A program made the translations under genes and the position numbers. The notes beneath the pieces are model-generated. The model saw only the letters and a program-made list of their open reading frames with translations, did not search any database and was not told where the DNA came from. From assembly GCA_032622095.1 (NCBI GenBank), contig CP136061.1:22012991-22076990 (forward strand): a stretch of DNA of 64,000 nt, in the 5' to 3' direction. Source of the stretch: Siphonodentalium dalli (taxonomy: Eukaryota; Mollusca; Scaphopoda; Gadilida; Siphonodentaliidae). Shown here one piece after another: positions 22,499 through 35,312 of the stretch. Position 1 is the first letter of the stretch. Every line of letters begins with the position of its first letter.

Positions 22499-23722
22499 TA
22501 GGGCCCGGCGAAGGTTCGAGATTCGATTCGATTCGATATACTCCCGATGATTCGATTCGATATCATTCGTTCGATTCGTCTCAAAACGAATCCTAACAAC
22601 ATCAAATATAACGCGCAAAGATCGTGCCATTTTTATCGCAGTCATCGGAAAAAATAGCAGCACTACCTCTACTTAATCCAATGGCAGAGGCAACGTCCTT
22701 TTTGAGCGCGGATCGTTCGATAAGTGTATCAATGGTGGTCCCATATATCCAGAATCTGACTAAGCAGTTGCGACTCAATGACGCCAAAGGCGTGAAAAAG
22801 TTCAGAGAATAACTTCATGCACAACTTCGATCCAGATTTGATCTCACCAAACCCCACCTGCTCGCAGGTTCATACATGGATCCGCGAGTTAAAAGTAATA
22901 CAGAAATATTTAGAACAGGGCTTGACCAACTATGGATTCCATGAAACAGAGCAGTCTACTAGTACGGGCAATGCAGTTAATAAACCGGAAAATCCACCTA
23001 CTCAGAGTTTAGTTGACGCTATGTTTGATGACGTTGAAGCTGCCCACGAGAGGGACAATGTACTGGACCCTGGTGACAATTCATTATATGTATGGCTAAC
23101 CAAGGAAATGGAGGCATACTCGCGTGTTTGGTTATATTAAAACGGGATGACTCTCCACTGGAGTTTTGGAAATCGAACCAGTCGTCATTGCCTTTACTCG
23201 CTACAACTGCGAAGGATATACTCGGTATTCAAGCAACGAATTGTTCGAGTGAGAGAGTAACGGACCAAAGGCATAGTCTCTCCAACTATAACGCGGAAAC
23301 GTTAATCTGGGCCCGCAACAACTCGAACTTACTATTTCCGTCACTGGTACAAACTGCAAAAGCCAATGAAATTAAGAGTGAATAGTTTGGTCGCTTAAAT
23401 ACCAAGTATATACACGATTACATGTACTAACTGCCAAGTTCGCAGCTTTTGCGAGTAAATGACTTGTTGAGTCTCTTACGCTTTCCAAAACCCCAGTGAA
23501 TATTTTTTCCAGGGAGATAATCGCACATGGTGAAAACAAATCAACTAGTTAACGAATATTTTGTAACGTTTATTCATAAAATTGATGTTTATTCACTATA
23601 AATTTGTCCCAGTAATTGAAGTCAGGTTTTCTATTATTCGATTCGAAGATTCGATTCGATATCATTCGGCCGATTCGATTCGAGATTCGATTCGAACTAA
23701 AAGGCCGATTCGCCGGGCCCTA
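22499..23722. mobile_element. hAT element 1 with perfect 8-bp duplication
   Basis: Terminal repeats TAGGGCCCGGCGAA and TTCGCCGGGCCCTA. Duplication ataaagac at 22491-22498 and 23723-23730. Subterminal zones are dense in gattcgattcgatat on both sides, typical of transposase-binding sites. The interior holds a broken transposase, so it looks like a decayed autonomous copy with deletions. Confidence 0.95.
22624..23385 (+). pseudogene. hAT transposase remnant
   Basis: Three overlapping open segments in different frames. The last one carries PLEFWKSNQSSLPLLATTAK and LGIQATNCSSERV, the hAT C-terminal dimerisation signature. An earlier piece (MAEATSFLSADRSISVSMV) resembles the region ahead of it. 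Frameshifts and the missing N-terminal zinc finger and most of the RNase H-like core mean it is dead. Confidence 0.85.
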
Positions 23723-23964
23723 ATAAAGACATCATATCATAGCTATTAGGCCAGGGTGGTTTTTTTTTTTCAAATGGCCAACAGTAAATCTTTCTAAATT
23801 GAAAGCTAAACATGTACAATAAATATTGCAATTCTGCATTCCTGTCACATTCACATTAACTCATTTGACTGAAGATACAGTACAGGGAGAGAGTAAACTT
23901 TTTTAAGATTTGAAAGTAAGATACATGTATTACTGTTGAGAAATTTAGTCAGTGCATTGAATTT

Positions 23965-24216
23965 CAAGCCTTGAAATAGTGTCTGTCATTTGCAGAATGA
24001 GGTCCCCAGAGGGTAAATTTAGTGATGCTACCCCGCATAGTGGGCTAGCATCAACAAATTCACCCTTTGGGGACCTCATTCTGCTTACAACTCAGCAGAA
24101 TGAGGTTCCCAGAGGGTGAATTTGGTGATGCTAGCCTGCTATGCGGGGTAGCATCACTAAATTCACCCTCTGGGAACCTCATTCTGCAAATGACAGACAC
24201 ACTATTTCAAGGCTTG
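23965..24216. mobile_element. CAAGCCTTGAAATAG MITE, double-hairpin form
   Basis: Both termini present; no convincing 8-bp duplication (flanks ttgaattt and ttcaaaac). Confidence 0.85.
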
Positions 24217-24239
24217 TTCAAAACTTTTCCAGGGGATGC

Positions 24240-24512
24240 CCTTCAAACTGTCTCTAACATGGAACGAGTGATACACCAAACCCCCCTCCCAACCAACTAA
24301 CATGGAACGAGTGATACACCAAACCCCCCTCCCAACCAACTAACATGGAACGAGTGATACACCAAACCCCCCTCCCAACCAACTAACATGGAACGAGTGA
24401 TACACCAAACCCCCCTCCCAACCAACTAACATGGAACGAGTGATACACCAAACCCCCCTCCCAACCAACTAACATAGAACGAGTGATACACCAAACCCCC
24501 CTCCCAACCAAC
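24240..24512. repeat. 43-bp minisatellite, about six copies
   Basis: Unit catggaacgagtgatacacc plus aaacccccctcccaaccaac and taa. Copies nearly identical, so recent. Starts 24 bp after a MITE. Confidence 0.95.
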
Positions 24513-24775
24513 TTGTGGCATAATCAGGATTTGATTTTTTTTATCCTCAAAACTTGTGAATCAACTTTGATTCTTGCAAAAATGGATGGATTTTAAGGCC
24601 TACTAATGTATCATGTATGGGCCAATGTATCATGTTTTAGGTGAAGAAGCTTTGCAGCGTGATATACGATGAGAATATTTCAAGTTTGACATAAATATAA
24701 TATAACTGTAATTATTAATTTCACCATATAAGGTCAGATTGTACAAAATATACTCAATATCAGGCCTGAAAATAT

Positions 24776-25030
24776 CATGCTAGATATTTGTAGAATGAGG
24801 TCCCCAATTGGTCGGCCAATTTGGGGATATAGAGAAACTAAACTAAAAAAAAGAAAACGAAACTTTCTAAAAAACTTGTTAATGTGATAATAAAGAAACT
24901 TTCCAGAGAAGGTGAGGCTAAAACAGAATGAGGTCCCTGGGAGGTGAATTTAGTGATGCTAGCCTGCTGGGCAGGGTAGCGTAACTAAATTCACCCTCTG
25001 GGGACCTCATTCTGCAAAAAAAAGTTTAGC
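24776..25030. mobile_element. Long-type palindromic MITE, diverged
   Basis: gaatgaggtccccaattggt at left, ggccaatttggggatataga in the middle, right hairpin gctagcctgctgggcagggt. Confidence 0.7.
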
Positions 25031-27231
25031 ACCGTATTTTCAGGCCTATTCATTATAGATAAGAGGGCCAGTTATATCACTGGGGTCCAGCAATTTTTTT
25101 TTAATATTTTTATTTTAATATCTATTACAAGAGGGGTGATAGGTGGATTTTTGAGGAAATAACACCAAGTTTGGGGACAAAAGCTTCAAAAACAACTTTT
25201 TCAAATGATCAATTCTGTTGACAACTCTATGCCTTCCTCAGACTTTATTCTTCAAAACTAACATCCATAAAATATGATAATGCGAAAACAAGATTGAGAA
25301 AATCCTATCACAAATTCAAAACCTGATCGATTTTTTTCAAGAGTGTTCAAAATTTCAATATCCCTGTCCAGTCGAATTTAATAAAATTCTCATCAAATAA
25401 CACATATTTTCCTAAAAAATTGGGCTACCCAACCGAGAATCGTAATAATGCTCAATTGAATAAAAATGAATGAAACCTGAATATTTTCTTTCATTAGAGT
25501 GATCCAAACATATAGTTGTTCTTGGTAAGTTGCACTCGGTATATTTATGCAGTTTATTCGAGTATACTAACATGTGGCTGTGTTAATAACACATGGCCAT
25601 GTTAAGTTTTCAAGAAATGATGTTTCTTTTGGGTCCAGAAATAGAAAGTTGCTGGACAAGTACATTGGCATTTTTAAAAAATCTATCAGGTTTTGAATTT
25701 GAGATTATATTTTTTCTAACTTCTTTTGCTTTATTATGGATGTTAGTGATTGAAAAATTGTGTTTTTGAAGACTTTCCCCCCCCCCCCCCCATGTTATTT
25801 CCTCGAAAATCCACCTGTGACCCTTCTTTTAAAGTTATGTGAAACACTAAGGTAGGGTGATCAAATAGAAATGTAGAATAAACTTGCTCAAAATAGTTAT
25901 TTTTACAATTACTATCGCAAAATTGACAACACACGTCATTCTTATATATTAATTGCATGACTCTCAATGGCAAAAGAGTTTTTGTTTGTTTATCGCTGAT
26001 AGTTGCATCCCGAATCGAGAAATAAATATTTACAATTGAGCATAGTTCAGATGATGTTTATATGGAGTGATATGGTCGATTTACTTGAGATTTTCGGCGA
26101 TATTAGTAGAATGTTTCATTCTTCCAGTTGGCATAGTGCCTGCATACTAACTTATCAGTTGCACTCACCCGAACAATTCCATAATATGTCTTTAATATAT
26201 AATAAAAATAAGAAGAAAAAAAGTGCCTGGACCCCTGTGAGTTACTTGCATTTATTTTCGGGGGACTAAAGAAACGGGCTCCGTTCATCACACTTTTGAG
26301 TGCCTTCATGGTGTAATCATCTCCTCCTACAGATTTCATCCCAGAGATTTGAAACTTCAGAATATTGTTGCCCATATATTGAAGATATGCAACATGTATA
26401 TAGATGACGGAAAAATTATTTTTTGACAGAGTTATTAACCCTTTTTGACTTAGAAAATTTCAACATTTTTTATAATTTTCTGTATGAGGGTACCTTCATG
26501 GTGTAATCATCTCCTCCTACCGTTTTGATCGTAGATATTTGAAACTTCAGAGTATTGTTACCCACACATTGGAGATGTGCAACATGTATATAGATCACGG
26601 ATTTTTTTTTTTTTTTACGGAGTTATTTCGACTTTGAAAATTTCAACATTGTTTTTAATTTCTTTAACAAAGCGGCATCGACTTCCCACATTTTTGGGGG
26701 ACTCTGTGGTCGGCTGACCTTTTATCTTATTGGTCACATAGTGTTCACCGTCCATAGAAGTATTCCTCTTTGTTACAAGTTTTGTTATGCATCTGACTCC
26801 AAAAATCTGCACTAAATGACTGTCAGGTGTCTTGCTAGCAACAGTACAACACAGACTACAGGTTACAAGTACGGTAACTGAACCTCGGTGTTATGTTTAG
26901 AATTTCTGTCACATTACCTGTGGAACTTACTCTGATTCACTGCAGCAATTTTATTATTTGACTCTGTTATCACTCACATGTAATCATTTTCAGCCGCTTC
27001 AGATTCTCAAACAAGAATGTCAAATGTCAGCATAGACAATAAGCTGATCGAGGAATGTCAAATTAAAGATATATTTGTAATTCTTAATAATAAAACACTA
27101 GAAAAATTAGAAACAAAATCAAGATTTTCATCAGTTGTTTTCTGAGGAGTTACCAAAAAAATGTGTAAAATTTATCCTGTTTAAACAGTTTAGTATATAA
27201 ATCAAGTTGGTGCAAATATGCTGCTGTTTAG
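25031..27231. other. Intergenic; old repeats only
   Basis: No gene seen. 26260-26720 holds two copies of the 'accttcatggtgtaatcatc' dispersed repeat related to 17260-17800. A poly-C run lies near 25779. Confidence 0.5.
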
Positions 27232-27462
27232 ATGTAATTGTGTATACGTTGCTGCCGTATATATGTAATTGTGTATACGTTGCTGCCGTATATATGTAAT
27301 TGTGTATACGTTGCTGCCGTATATATGTAATTGTGTATACGTTGCTGCCGTATATATGTAATTGTGTATACGTTGCTGCCGTATATATGTAATTGTGTAT
27401 ACGTTGCTGCCGTATATATGTAATTGTGTATACGTTGCTGCTGTTTAGATGTAATTGAGGAT
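27232..27462. repeat. 31-bp minisatellite, about seven copies
   Basis: Unit gtatatatgtaattgtgta plus tacgttgctgcc; outer copies have ctgtttagatg instead of ccgtatatatg. Confidence 0.95.
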
Positions 27463-27491
27463 ATTTTGATGAAGCTTTAACCTTTGGGTTA

Positions 27492-27660
27492 CTGTACATT
27501 TATGGGGCCATTATACTCAACAGAATATATGCAACAAATGAATGAATTTGAGCCATAGATGAGTACAAAATACACTCATGTGCTTTATGAACGATATAAA
27601 CAACATGGTAATTATAATGAAAATGAGTTAATGATGGATTTAGTATAAAGTCCCCCTTTA
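27492..27660. mobile_element. Palindromic MITE, atgaatttgag family (half)
   Basis: atgcaacaaatgaatgaatt, cactcatgtgctttatgaac and catggtaattataatgaaaa match the left half of 29935-30211. The right half is missing. Confidence 0.7.
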
Positions 27661-29280
27661 ACCTTTGGTAACTGACCGGTAGTGACTTGATTTCCATTTA
27701 TTCATTCTTTTATCCAACACATAAAATAAATTGTTTACTCAAAGTATATATTCTTCAAGTGAATACCTGTGTTAACTGACAAATTGAACATTTCCTTGAG
27801 AATTAATTTTGTGAGTGAATATTTATATTTAGACTGTGACAAGCCATGTTTTGATTATTATTCCATGTCAAACTCCACACACTTCCTAATCACCTCAGCC
27901 AGTCATAACTCAACAAAATCCAAATTTGGGTTTTTATGTGAAAATTATTTTTGGTTTTGTGTAATAAAATCCTTTGGTTTGAGGAATGAAGATGGGAATC
28001 CTACCATCTGTGGCCGCCTGACATAACTGTGATAATTCTAATGCTATCCGATTTTGACTAAATGTGGTCCATGGCTTCTATTTACGAATATCTTGAATGG
28101 GTTAAAAACAAGTCCTGCTCAAATTTTATTTAAGGGTTTATTTCTTTCAGAACATTGTGCCCATTTCACGATGTAAGCACAAAAACTCTGTTACCATTAA
28201 CACTCCGTCTGATCACAATCATATTCGTCGTTGTTTATCAATGACTATGTGCAAATAATCTTTCTAACTTTCACCATTGTCTATCATATTTTGTTCATGT
28301 TTGATGCACTCGAATCATGACATCATTCAACTAACATTTCACAATGTAAGCACAAAAACTCCAACTAACATCCAATTTTATGGTTTCTTCTCAATCACAC
28401 ATTACCTTACACCACATCATCTCCGTTTGCCTATCATAATGATTAATTCATACTTTGTTGTGTTCTCTGATACCGTAGCTTTGAGGAGAAACTGATAGAG
28501 CATACATTATGATTTGGCACATATTGAAATCGCTCCAAAGCTTTTGAAATTTGAACAGGACTGGATTTGTGGAATTAGGACTAAATGAGGTGATTACGCA
28601 GTGTGATATCGCAATACTTCGCCAGTTATATTATAGGGATTGATCTCATTGTCCAGTCGATATGCACATCAACAACCAACTTATAAATAATTCTAAATAT
28701 AGGTATCAATTTCATGAAATTACATATTGGTTTACAGCAAAATCTGAGAGATACATTTTCACATTACCATGGCATCAGATGTTTGTTGGTATATACATTG
28801 ACAGTGTTTGAGAGATACACTTCACATTGCTATAGCAACAGATTTGGTTGTTGGTATTTATATTGACAGTGTTTTGATCTGATAAACTTGACTTTATAGC
28901 ATACGAATCTCCTATAGAATTTGTTTAGCGTTTATATGACTAATTATGTTATTTTATAAGTTTTAAGTATTTGTTTGACACGAGCATTGTATACTATTAT
29001 CTGTCTTGATAATGTTGATATTTGAAGAATTATTTTGCAATAAATGTAACACATACGTCCTTGTGGTCCAATCTGGTTTTTCAACAATGAGCCCAAAAGT
29101 CCAAAGCGATTGTGGGTATAAAATGAACTTTTACCTTCAGGGCCAGGAACCAACGTCACTAATATAATATGTAAATGTCACTTCAAGCATTTGGATAGCT
29201 GCTATCTGGAACTAATGCAGTGGTTGAGCTAGATATTTGCTGCAGTAGTTTATTATAATTACAAGTTAAAGGTACTCAAT
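27661..29280. other. Intergenic, nothing recognised
   Basis: AT-rich. Two short direct repeats occur (acaatgtaagcacaaaaactc-like at 28168 and 28341; gagagatacatttcacatt-like at 28747 and 28811). No coding signal. Confidence 0.4.
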
Positions 29281-29660
29281 CCGATTAGACGCTCCTAAAT
29301 TACTATTTCTTTGGCTTTGGGGGGTAAAAAATATTTGATTCGAGTCGAGGAACCCACCCATCAAAGCTCAGAGTGATTAGATATCGATTTTTGAAATCTA
29401 TTAATTTTCGGAGATGTGGGCCACAAGTTGGCAAAACCACATGCTCAAAACGGACAAATTGCGGGTGTAAGATGGATAACTCTAAAATCAAGTGGTTATT
29501 ATTGTTAACAGTACCCACTTGATTTTAGAGTTATCCACATTCAACTCTTTTGTTTTGGTTTTTTGTTCTATAGTTATTCATCTTTGTTTATATGAAAATG
29601 CTGATTTTTGGGTCCATATGCCCACACTAGGCGGTATGCCACAAGGGGGTATGTACCGGA
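29281..29660. repeat. Dispersed repeat with a hairpin
   Basis: Inverted arms ggataactctaaaatcaagt and complement at about 29473-29535 around a 21-nt loop. Part of this sequence recurs at 49470-49500 (cttgattttagagttatcca). Confidence 0.6.
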
Positions 29661-29934
29661 CGACAGTCCATCTCTTGTTGCGCTCTGGAGACAATATTCA
29701 GTGGTCAAGAATCTATTGAATGCTATGGATAGCAATGGAGTTGAGGGGTTCTTGTGGTTGAAAGATGAAACTGTCGCCAACACACCTGTGATGATATCGA
29801 TACTATTGCATGGATAAATGGACTACATTTGTCAGATTTCCTAGCAAAATGGTAAATTGGGGAAATGTCTATTGTGATGATTAAGTAAAGAGAAAGCAAT
29901 TGTGTAAAGTTTTAAGAGCTTCATGTTAAAGGGT

Positions 29935-30211
29935 ACTATACACTAAATCTGGCCATTTTATGGGGACAATCTCCTTTTATAATCAGAATATGAAACAAAT
30001 GAATGAATTTGAGCAATGGATTAGTACAAAATATACTCATGTGCTCTATGGACGATGTAAACAACAATGAAATTATAATGCAAATGAGTTTATGGCTCAA
30101 GTCATTATAATTACCATGTCGTTTACATCGTTCATAGAGCACATGAGTGTATTTTGCACTAATCCATGGCTCAAATTCATTCATTTGTTGCATATATTCT
30201 GTTGAATACAA
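29935..30211. mobile_element. Palindromic MITE, atgaatttgag family, complete
   Basis: About 120-bp imperfect arms: tatgaaacaaatgaatgaat ... catgtgctctatggacgatg on the left pair with the right half, with a small central loop (tttatggctcaagtca). Confidence 0.8.
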
Positions 30212-31640
30212 GACAGTCAATGACTGTGGGGTCGCTCACCAGACTGCAAAGACTGATAAGACTGGGACTCTGGAGACCACAACAGTCAGAAAATTTCATA
30301 ATCACTTTAAAAGAAGTAGATCTAAACAGGATATGTGGCTAGAGAGGCTTCATGTATGTAGATCAGTGAATATCCACCTTGAAATTACCAACTGTACACT
30401 ACTGATCACCCCCTTCCTCCAGCTCAACAAGTCCCCTCGCGACCGGGCTCCCAAGTCTTAGGTTGGAATTTCACAACCGACATCTCAAACTTTATCAATT
30501 GTTGGAAATTTCCAATCTCACAAGCCCTTTTTATAAAACCATTTAGACATGTTTGAAGCCCAATTATCCATGGACCCAAAACATCATACATGTATGTCAG
30601 TAGTCAGGTAGTTCCAAGGTAGATGTTTTAATGAATTTGGTATTTCAATGATTTTATTAGAAACAAAAGTGTTAACTCCCCATAGCCCCGTCATTCCTTA
30701 ACAGGTTTACCTCATGTTAACAAATCTGAATCTCAGTCACTAAAGGATCCTCCATACTATATGTAAGCTAAATAGTCCAACCTCTCTTGAGAAGACATTT
30801 TAAGAATTACTATTGAGACATACAGTTATGTCCCTGGTCCCACCCTATTTAACCTGAATAAATTTGAATGCCAGACACAAAAGAACCCTTCATACTAAAT
30901 ATCAGTAAAATAGACATGATGGTCCTTGTGAAGGAAGCATATTAAGAGGGAAACTGTCCTTCGCATGGCCCCTATTTGACCAGGTGACCCCATTTAAAAA
31001 AATCTGAATTTGAGTCAAACAAGAACATTCCATGCTAAATAAGCCAACTAGTTCTTGGCTCTTGCAAACATATTTTAAGAATTACTATGTGGTGAAATAG
31101 TTATGTTTCCGGCTCTGCCCTTATTCGACTTTGTGATCCCATTTTCACAAATATGTCACCCAAAGTAATTTCATACCAAATATAAGCAAAATAGCCAATT
31201 TGATTCTTGCATAGAAGACCTATCATGAATTACTATGGAGAGAAAGAGTAATGTAGCTGACCTTGCACCTACTTGACCTGGTGACCCTGATTGAACAAAT
31301 CTAAATCACACATCACAAAAGGAGCCTCAATATTAAATATGAGCTAAATAGAGCTGGTGGTTCTTTCAAAGAACACTTTTCAAGTTTGCCAAATATGTTC
31401 TAGTGAAATGGTGGATGTGAGAGGGTTAAATGTCATGTTGAAAGATTTGAACAATACATATGATAGATTGTTTTTTTGTAATTGGGAATTAATTACCTCT
31501 AGCAGATCTCCAGGGAATGTTTATAAAAATGTCAGATTTCACTTGACATGTATAGGCATACCCCGCATACAGTTAGAGCCAAAGTAAATGCTTCTTAATA
31601 ATGATTCTCTGTCAAGAATTTGAGTAAATACATGTATTAT
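30212..31640. repeat. Diverged tandem repeat field
   Basis: Between about 30830 and 31350, at least four degenerate copies of 'gttatgtccctggccccgcc ... tttgacctggtgacccca ... aacaaatctgaat' followed by 'ccttcataccaaatat'. The same family resumes at 33930-34250, so the Crypton-bearing segment lies between two blocks of it. Confidence 0.65.
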
Positions 31641-31696
31641 TTTTGGGACCAGGGTGGCAGAAGCAGTGAACTTGAGTAAAGGGCCAGGGGGGGTGT

Positions 31697-31722
31697 ACAA
31701 TATATATATATATATATATATG
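31697..31722. repeat. (TA)n microsatellite
   Basis: Pure alternating TA, about 24 nt, on the left of the Crypton segment. Confidence 0.95.
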
Positions 31723-32137
31723 TTCCATTTCCAGCTAAATCCTCGGCATTCAATTGGTTAACGCTCGCGCAACATATCCCATGTTTACGGCTTTCGCGCG
31801 TGCAAAGGTTCTTATGTTGGCGGGTGACGTCATCTAATTTGCATAGAGCAAGAGGCTCCATCTGGGGGAATAACGTTACCGGCACGTAAACGTGTAAGAC
31901 CGTGTTGCAAATAATTTGTTTGACAATTCAGATAACAATTGACGGCGATCGATCTGATTATAGAAATGAATGTTTTTTCTTATACTAAGCGGTCCCTAAC
32001 TTTAATGGATTAATCCAAATTGTAGTGTTCATCGTTTGTCAAGTTGGGTGGTTCTACTCACTCTTGGGGGGTGTTAGTATTCGCACCTGTTGTATAGGTG
32101 ATGTAAACAAATTACGTCGTCTGCATTTAGTAACAAA

Positions 32138-33391
32138 ATGAAGCGCTTCGCCGATCATTCGATGGATGAAATAATTTCCAAACGTGCGAATAATATTCCT
32201 AAAAATACACAGAGTTCAAATGCGGTAGCTGCCAGAACACTAAGGGAGTATTTGCAAGAAAAAAAGCAGGACACTAATTTCGAAACGTTTGATGCTGTAA
32301 AGTTGAATGAGCACTTGTGTCATTTTTACATGGACGCTCGCTCGAAAAAGGGGGAGATGTATAAGGCAAGCACGTTTGAAAACATAAGACATGCTTTGAA
32401 TAGATATTTAAAGTCGCCACCACAGATGAAAAAAATCGACATCATTACCAATGCTGAATTTGCTGAAGCTAATGAGTGTTTCAAAACGGCCATGTCTGAA
32501 ATAAAGCTTCACGGGAAAGGGGATATCACACACCATGACCAAATTGAAGATGATGATTTGAAACAAATATATAACAGCCTGTATTTATCACCGAGAACAC
32601 CATACGGGTTATTCAATCGAGTGCAAATGAACATCAGATTATACTTTTGTCGTCGTGCAAACGAAAACATGGAACTCATGACCAAAGATTCATTTTCCAT
32701 ACACCAATATCCTGATGGCAGAAAATATGTCCTTAAAAAAAAGGACGAATTGACAAAAAATCACCGAGGTGGCGACAAAGAGACTTTTTCTGGTCACATG
32801 CCCGCAGACTTAGATGAAAATGACAACTGTCCAGTAAAAACATTTGAAACTTACCTCAGGAAATTAAATCCGGCATGTGGACGTCTCTGGCAGTATCCTA
32901 AAGACAGTTTCGAGGATTATCCTGGTGAAATATGGTACCAAAATAAGCCAGTAGGGCGTGATAAACTCCGTCTTTTCATGCCAAACCTGAGCGAAAAAAT
33001 CCTCATATCCAAACGTTACACCAATCACAGTATCCGTGTTACAGGAGTTACAATTCTGTGCAGGGTAAATTTCAGCCCATCACAAATTATGGCTGTAACC
33101 GGGCATAAGTCAGTCTCGTCCCTCTCTGTGTATCAACGAGTTTCTGACAGGGAGAAAATGGCGATGGGTGAGGCCATCGGTGGTAGTGTTTCACGTGACT
33201 CACTTGTGCCATACAATCCGCCCGTAAATCCGAGATCTGCGTGTCCGCCTCATGATGACATGAACATTCCTCAAGTTCGACCAGTAATGTCGGGAACCCA
33301 AATAACCCGCAAATACAGCAAAAATGTTCAACAACAACACAACAAATTGAAAAATTTGCAGGAAATGGCGGTGGTGTTTTGGACAAAGTAG
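32138..33391 (+). CDS. Crypton-type tyrosine recombinase (DUF3504/ZMYM-like), intact
   Basis: Intronless 417-codon ORF with ATG in context acaaaATGaag. Tyrosine-recombinase catalytic residues are visible in order: Arg172/173 (YFCRRANENMEL), a Lys-rich beta-hairpin around 199-202, His297-Arg300 (TNHSIRVT), His323 (TGHKSVSS) and nucleophile Tyr332 (LSVYQRV). The N-terminal 90 residues are helical and resemble the SAM-like core-binding domain. Vertebrate QRICH1, ZMYM and KCTD1 C-terminal domains derive from this family; here there is no added zinc finger or BTB domain. Such elements lack terminal inverted repeats and integrate via the recombinase. The full length and all catalytic positions suggest a recent or functional copy. 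Alternative: a domesticated host gene. Confidence 0.85.
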   Translation: MKRFADHSMDEIISKRANNIPKNTQSSNAVAARTLREYLQEKKQDTNFETFDAVKLNEHLCHFYMDARSKKGEMYKASTFENIRHALNRYLKSPPQMKKIDIITNAEFAEANECFKTAMSEIKLHGKGDITHHDQIEDDDLKQIYNSLYLSPRTPYGLFNRVQMNIRLYFCRRANENMELMTKDSFSIHQYPDGRKYVLKKKDELTKNHRGGDKETFSGHMPADLDENDNCPVKTFETYLRKLNPACGRLWQYPKDSFEDYPGEIWYQNKPVGRDKLRLFMPNLSEKILISKRYTNHSIRVTGVTILCRVNFSPSQIMAVTGHKSVSSLSVYQRVSDREKMAMGEAIGGSVSRDSLVPYNPPVNPRSACPPHDDMNIPQVRPVMSGTQITRKYSKNVQQQHNKLKNLQEMAVVFWTK

Positions 33392-33747
33392 GCCTATCCA
33401 TTGAAAACGTCCAAATGTCCCTCGACAGCACTGGACATTACATGGGAGCTCCAATGTTTAGTGGATGTACCATTCACAACATTCACTTCGGCAGTCCTCC
33501 ACATAATTGATGAGAAATCAAGAGAAATCCACTAACAAATTGTGCTACGATCATTCAAAACTTCCTGTGATTTTCTTGTTCTATTTATAAAACTACATTA
33601 TTGATTTTTTCGTGACGTCATTCACTGGGGGGCGCAACGGGTTTATAGCGTAAACATGAGAATGCTATAATATGACGCATCGGTTCCAGTATGAAACTGA
33701 TTCTAGCTGTCACCACAAAATTAAAGGGCTGTCAATGGAACATATAC

Positions 33748-33872
33748 GTTATTGTGGTTGATTGACGGTAACATGGTGTGACATTGACGGCTTGGAGCTA
33801 GCGCGACTCGGTTGAACATAGGCTCCAAGCCGTCAATGTCACACCATGTTACCGTCAATCAACCACAATAAC
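33748..33872. repeat. Perfect 51-bp-arm inverted repeat
   Basis: Left arm begins gttattgtggttgattgacg and ends gacggcttggagc; the right arm is its exact complement; loop of 23 nt (tagcgcgactcggttgaaca tag). Lies about 360 bp after the recombinase stop codon and shares no arm with any other repeat here. Confidence 0.95.
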
Positions 33873-33929
33873 TTATAATAATTGACCATGGAGTTAAATA
33901 AAAAACAAACAAAAATTTAATATTTTTTG

Positions 33930-34345
33930 GAGTTATGTCCCTGGCCCCGCCCACATTTGACCCCGTGACCTCATTTAAACAAATCTGAACCCCAGTCACC
34001 CAAGGATCCTTCATACCAAATATGAACCCATTTGGCCTGATGGTATTTGAGAAGATGTTTAAAAGAATTACTATGGAGGGAAAGAGTTATGGCCCTGGCT
34101 TTGCAACTATTTGACCCAGTGACCTCATTTGAACAAATCTGAATGAGAGTCACCTAGGGAACATCCACACCAAATATGAACCCATTCGGTCTTATGGTTC
34201 CAGAGGAGAAGATGTTTAAAGAATTGTTGACGGATGGACGGACGAGGAGTGATGACTATAGCTCCATCGGAGACTTCGTCTCAGGTGAGCTAATAAAAGG
34301 AGATGGTCCCATAAATGGCCGGATTTAGGGTAATGTCCCCCTTTA
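33930..34345. repeat. Diverged dispersed repeats
   Basis: Two further copies of the 'gttatggccctgg ... tttgacccagtgacctcatt' unit, ending with ttgacggatggacggacgag and ctccatcggagacttcgtct. Then a fragment (gatggtcccataaatggccg) shared with 950-985. Confidence 0.65.
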
Positions 34346-35312
34346 AGATAACACAATATAACTTTTCCAGACAGTCGTCCATTATTCCGTTTCCAGAATT
34401 GCAATGAATACAAATGGCGTAAATAGTATACGGGATCCTAAACATTGTGTTTGAAGTGGTATTTTTTAATGACTTCATTGCGTCTTTCTGGGACATATCA
34501 TGCTGATAGAAAGGTAGCTCAGGTATTTATAAACATATTTCGATATGGGGGAAAAATTGAAAATTGAATATTATAAGGTGTATTTTGGAGCGCAAACCGT
34601 CATGTGGCTTTACAATTTAATATCAACAACATTGTTAGAAATCATGGAAATTTTTTTCACAAGCCCAGAGTAATAGGATATTAAGGAGCGGGCGACAGCG
34701 TTGAAAGTGTCAGATTTCACACATTGATAGTGCAAATAGATAATCAACATGGAACAACTGAATATAGAATAGAAAAGACATCTGATTTCACATTTTATTG
34801 TAATATGTAATCATAATTCAGCTTTAGTAATCAGTAATCAAAATTCAGCTTTAGTAATCCGTAATCATAAGCCAGCTTATGAAGAGAAAATATTGTTTCA
34901 GCAACGCGCAAATGTGTATTTGAGGCTGAATAAATGCACTATATGCATACAACCGCCAGCATTTTCTGATGAAATGACAGCACGCAAATGTGTATCCATT
35001 TTTGGAGGCTGAATAATGCATCAAACTGCCAGCATGGTTTGATGAAACGACAGCACGCAAATGTTTATCCATTTGGAGGCTGAATATGATAATGTGTATG
35101 ACTTAAAGTGACATGTGAGAGTTACTAATTGAGTGTAGATGTTTTATTTACACAATAAATATATTTCAATATAATAATGCACACAAAACAATTCAAAGGT
35201 CAGTGATATTTATTGTGCGGGAGTGGCATAGCCAGGTGAGGCTGTCTTCCTGTCACCCCCTTTGTGTCTATTGTATGAGTGATCTACTGTGAGTGAACTG
35301 GCAGGTGTAATA
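34346..35312. other. Intergenic 3' of PRPF18
   Basis: Short duplicated phrases (attcagctttagtaatc at 34817 and 34844; aacgacagcacgcaaatgt-like at 34974 and 35045). No gene. The PRPF18 poly(A) site may lie here; a TTTATT (AATAAA on the - strand) is at about 35142. Confidence 0.45.

Noticed and set aside
27131-27499. 122-codon repetitive ORF
   Set aside because: Created by the 31-bp minisatellite.
33087-33454. Minus-strand ORFs opposite the recombinase
   Set aside because: Shadows of the intact plus-strand Crypton ORF.
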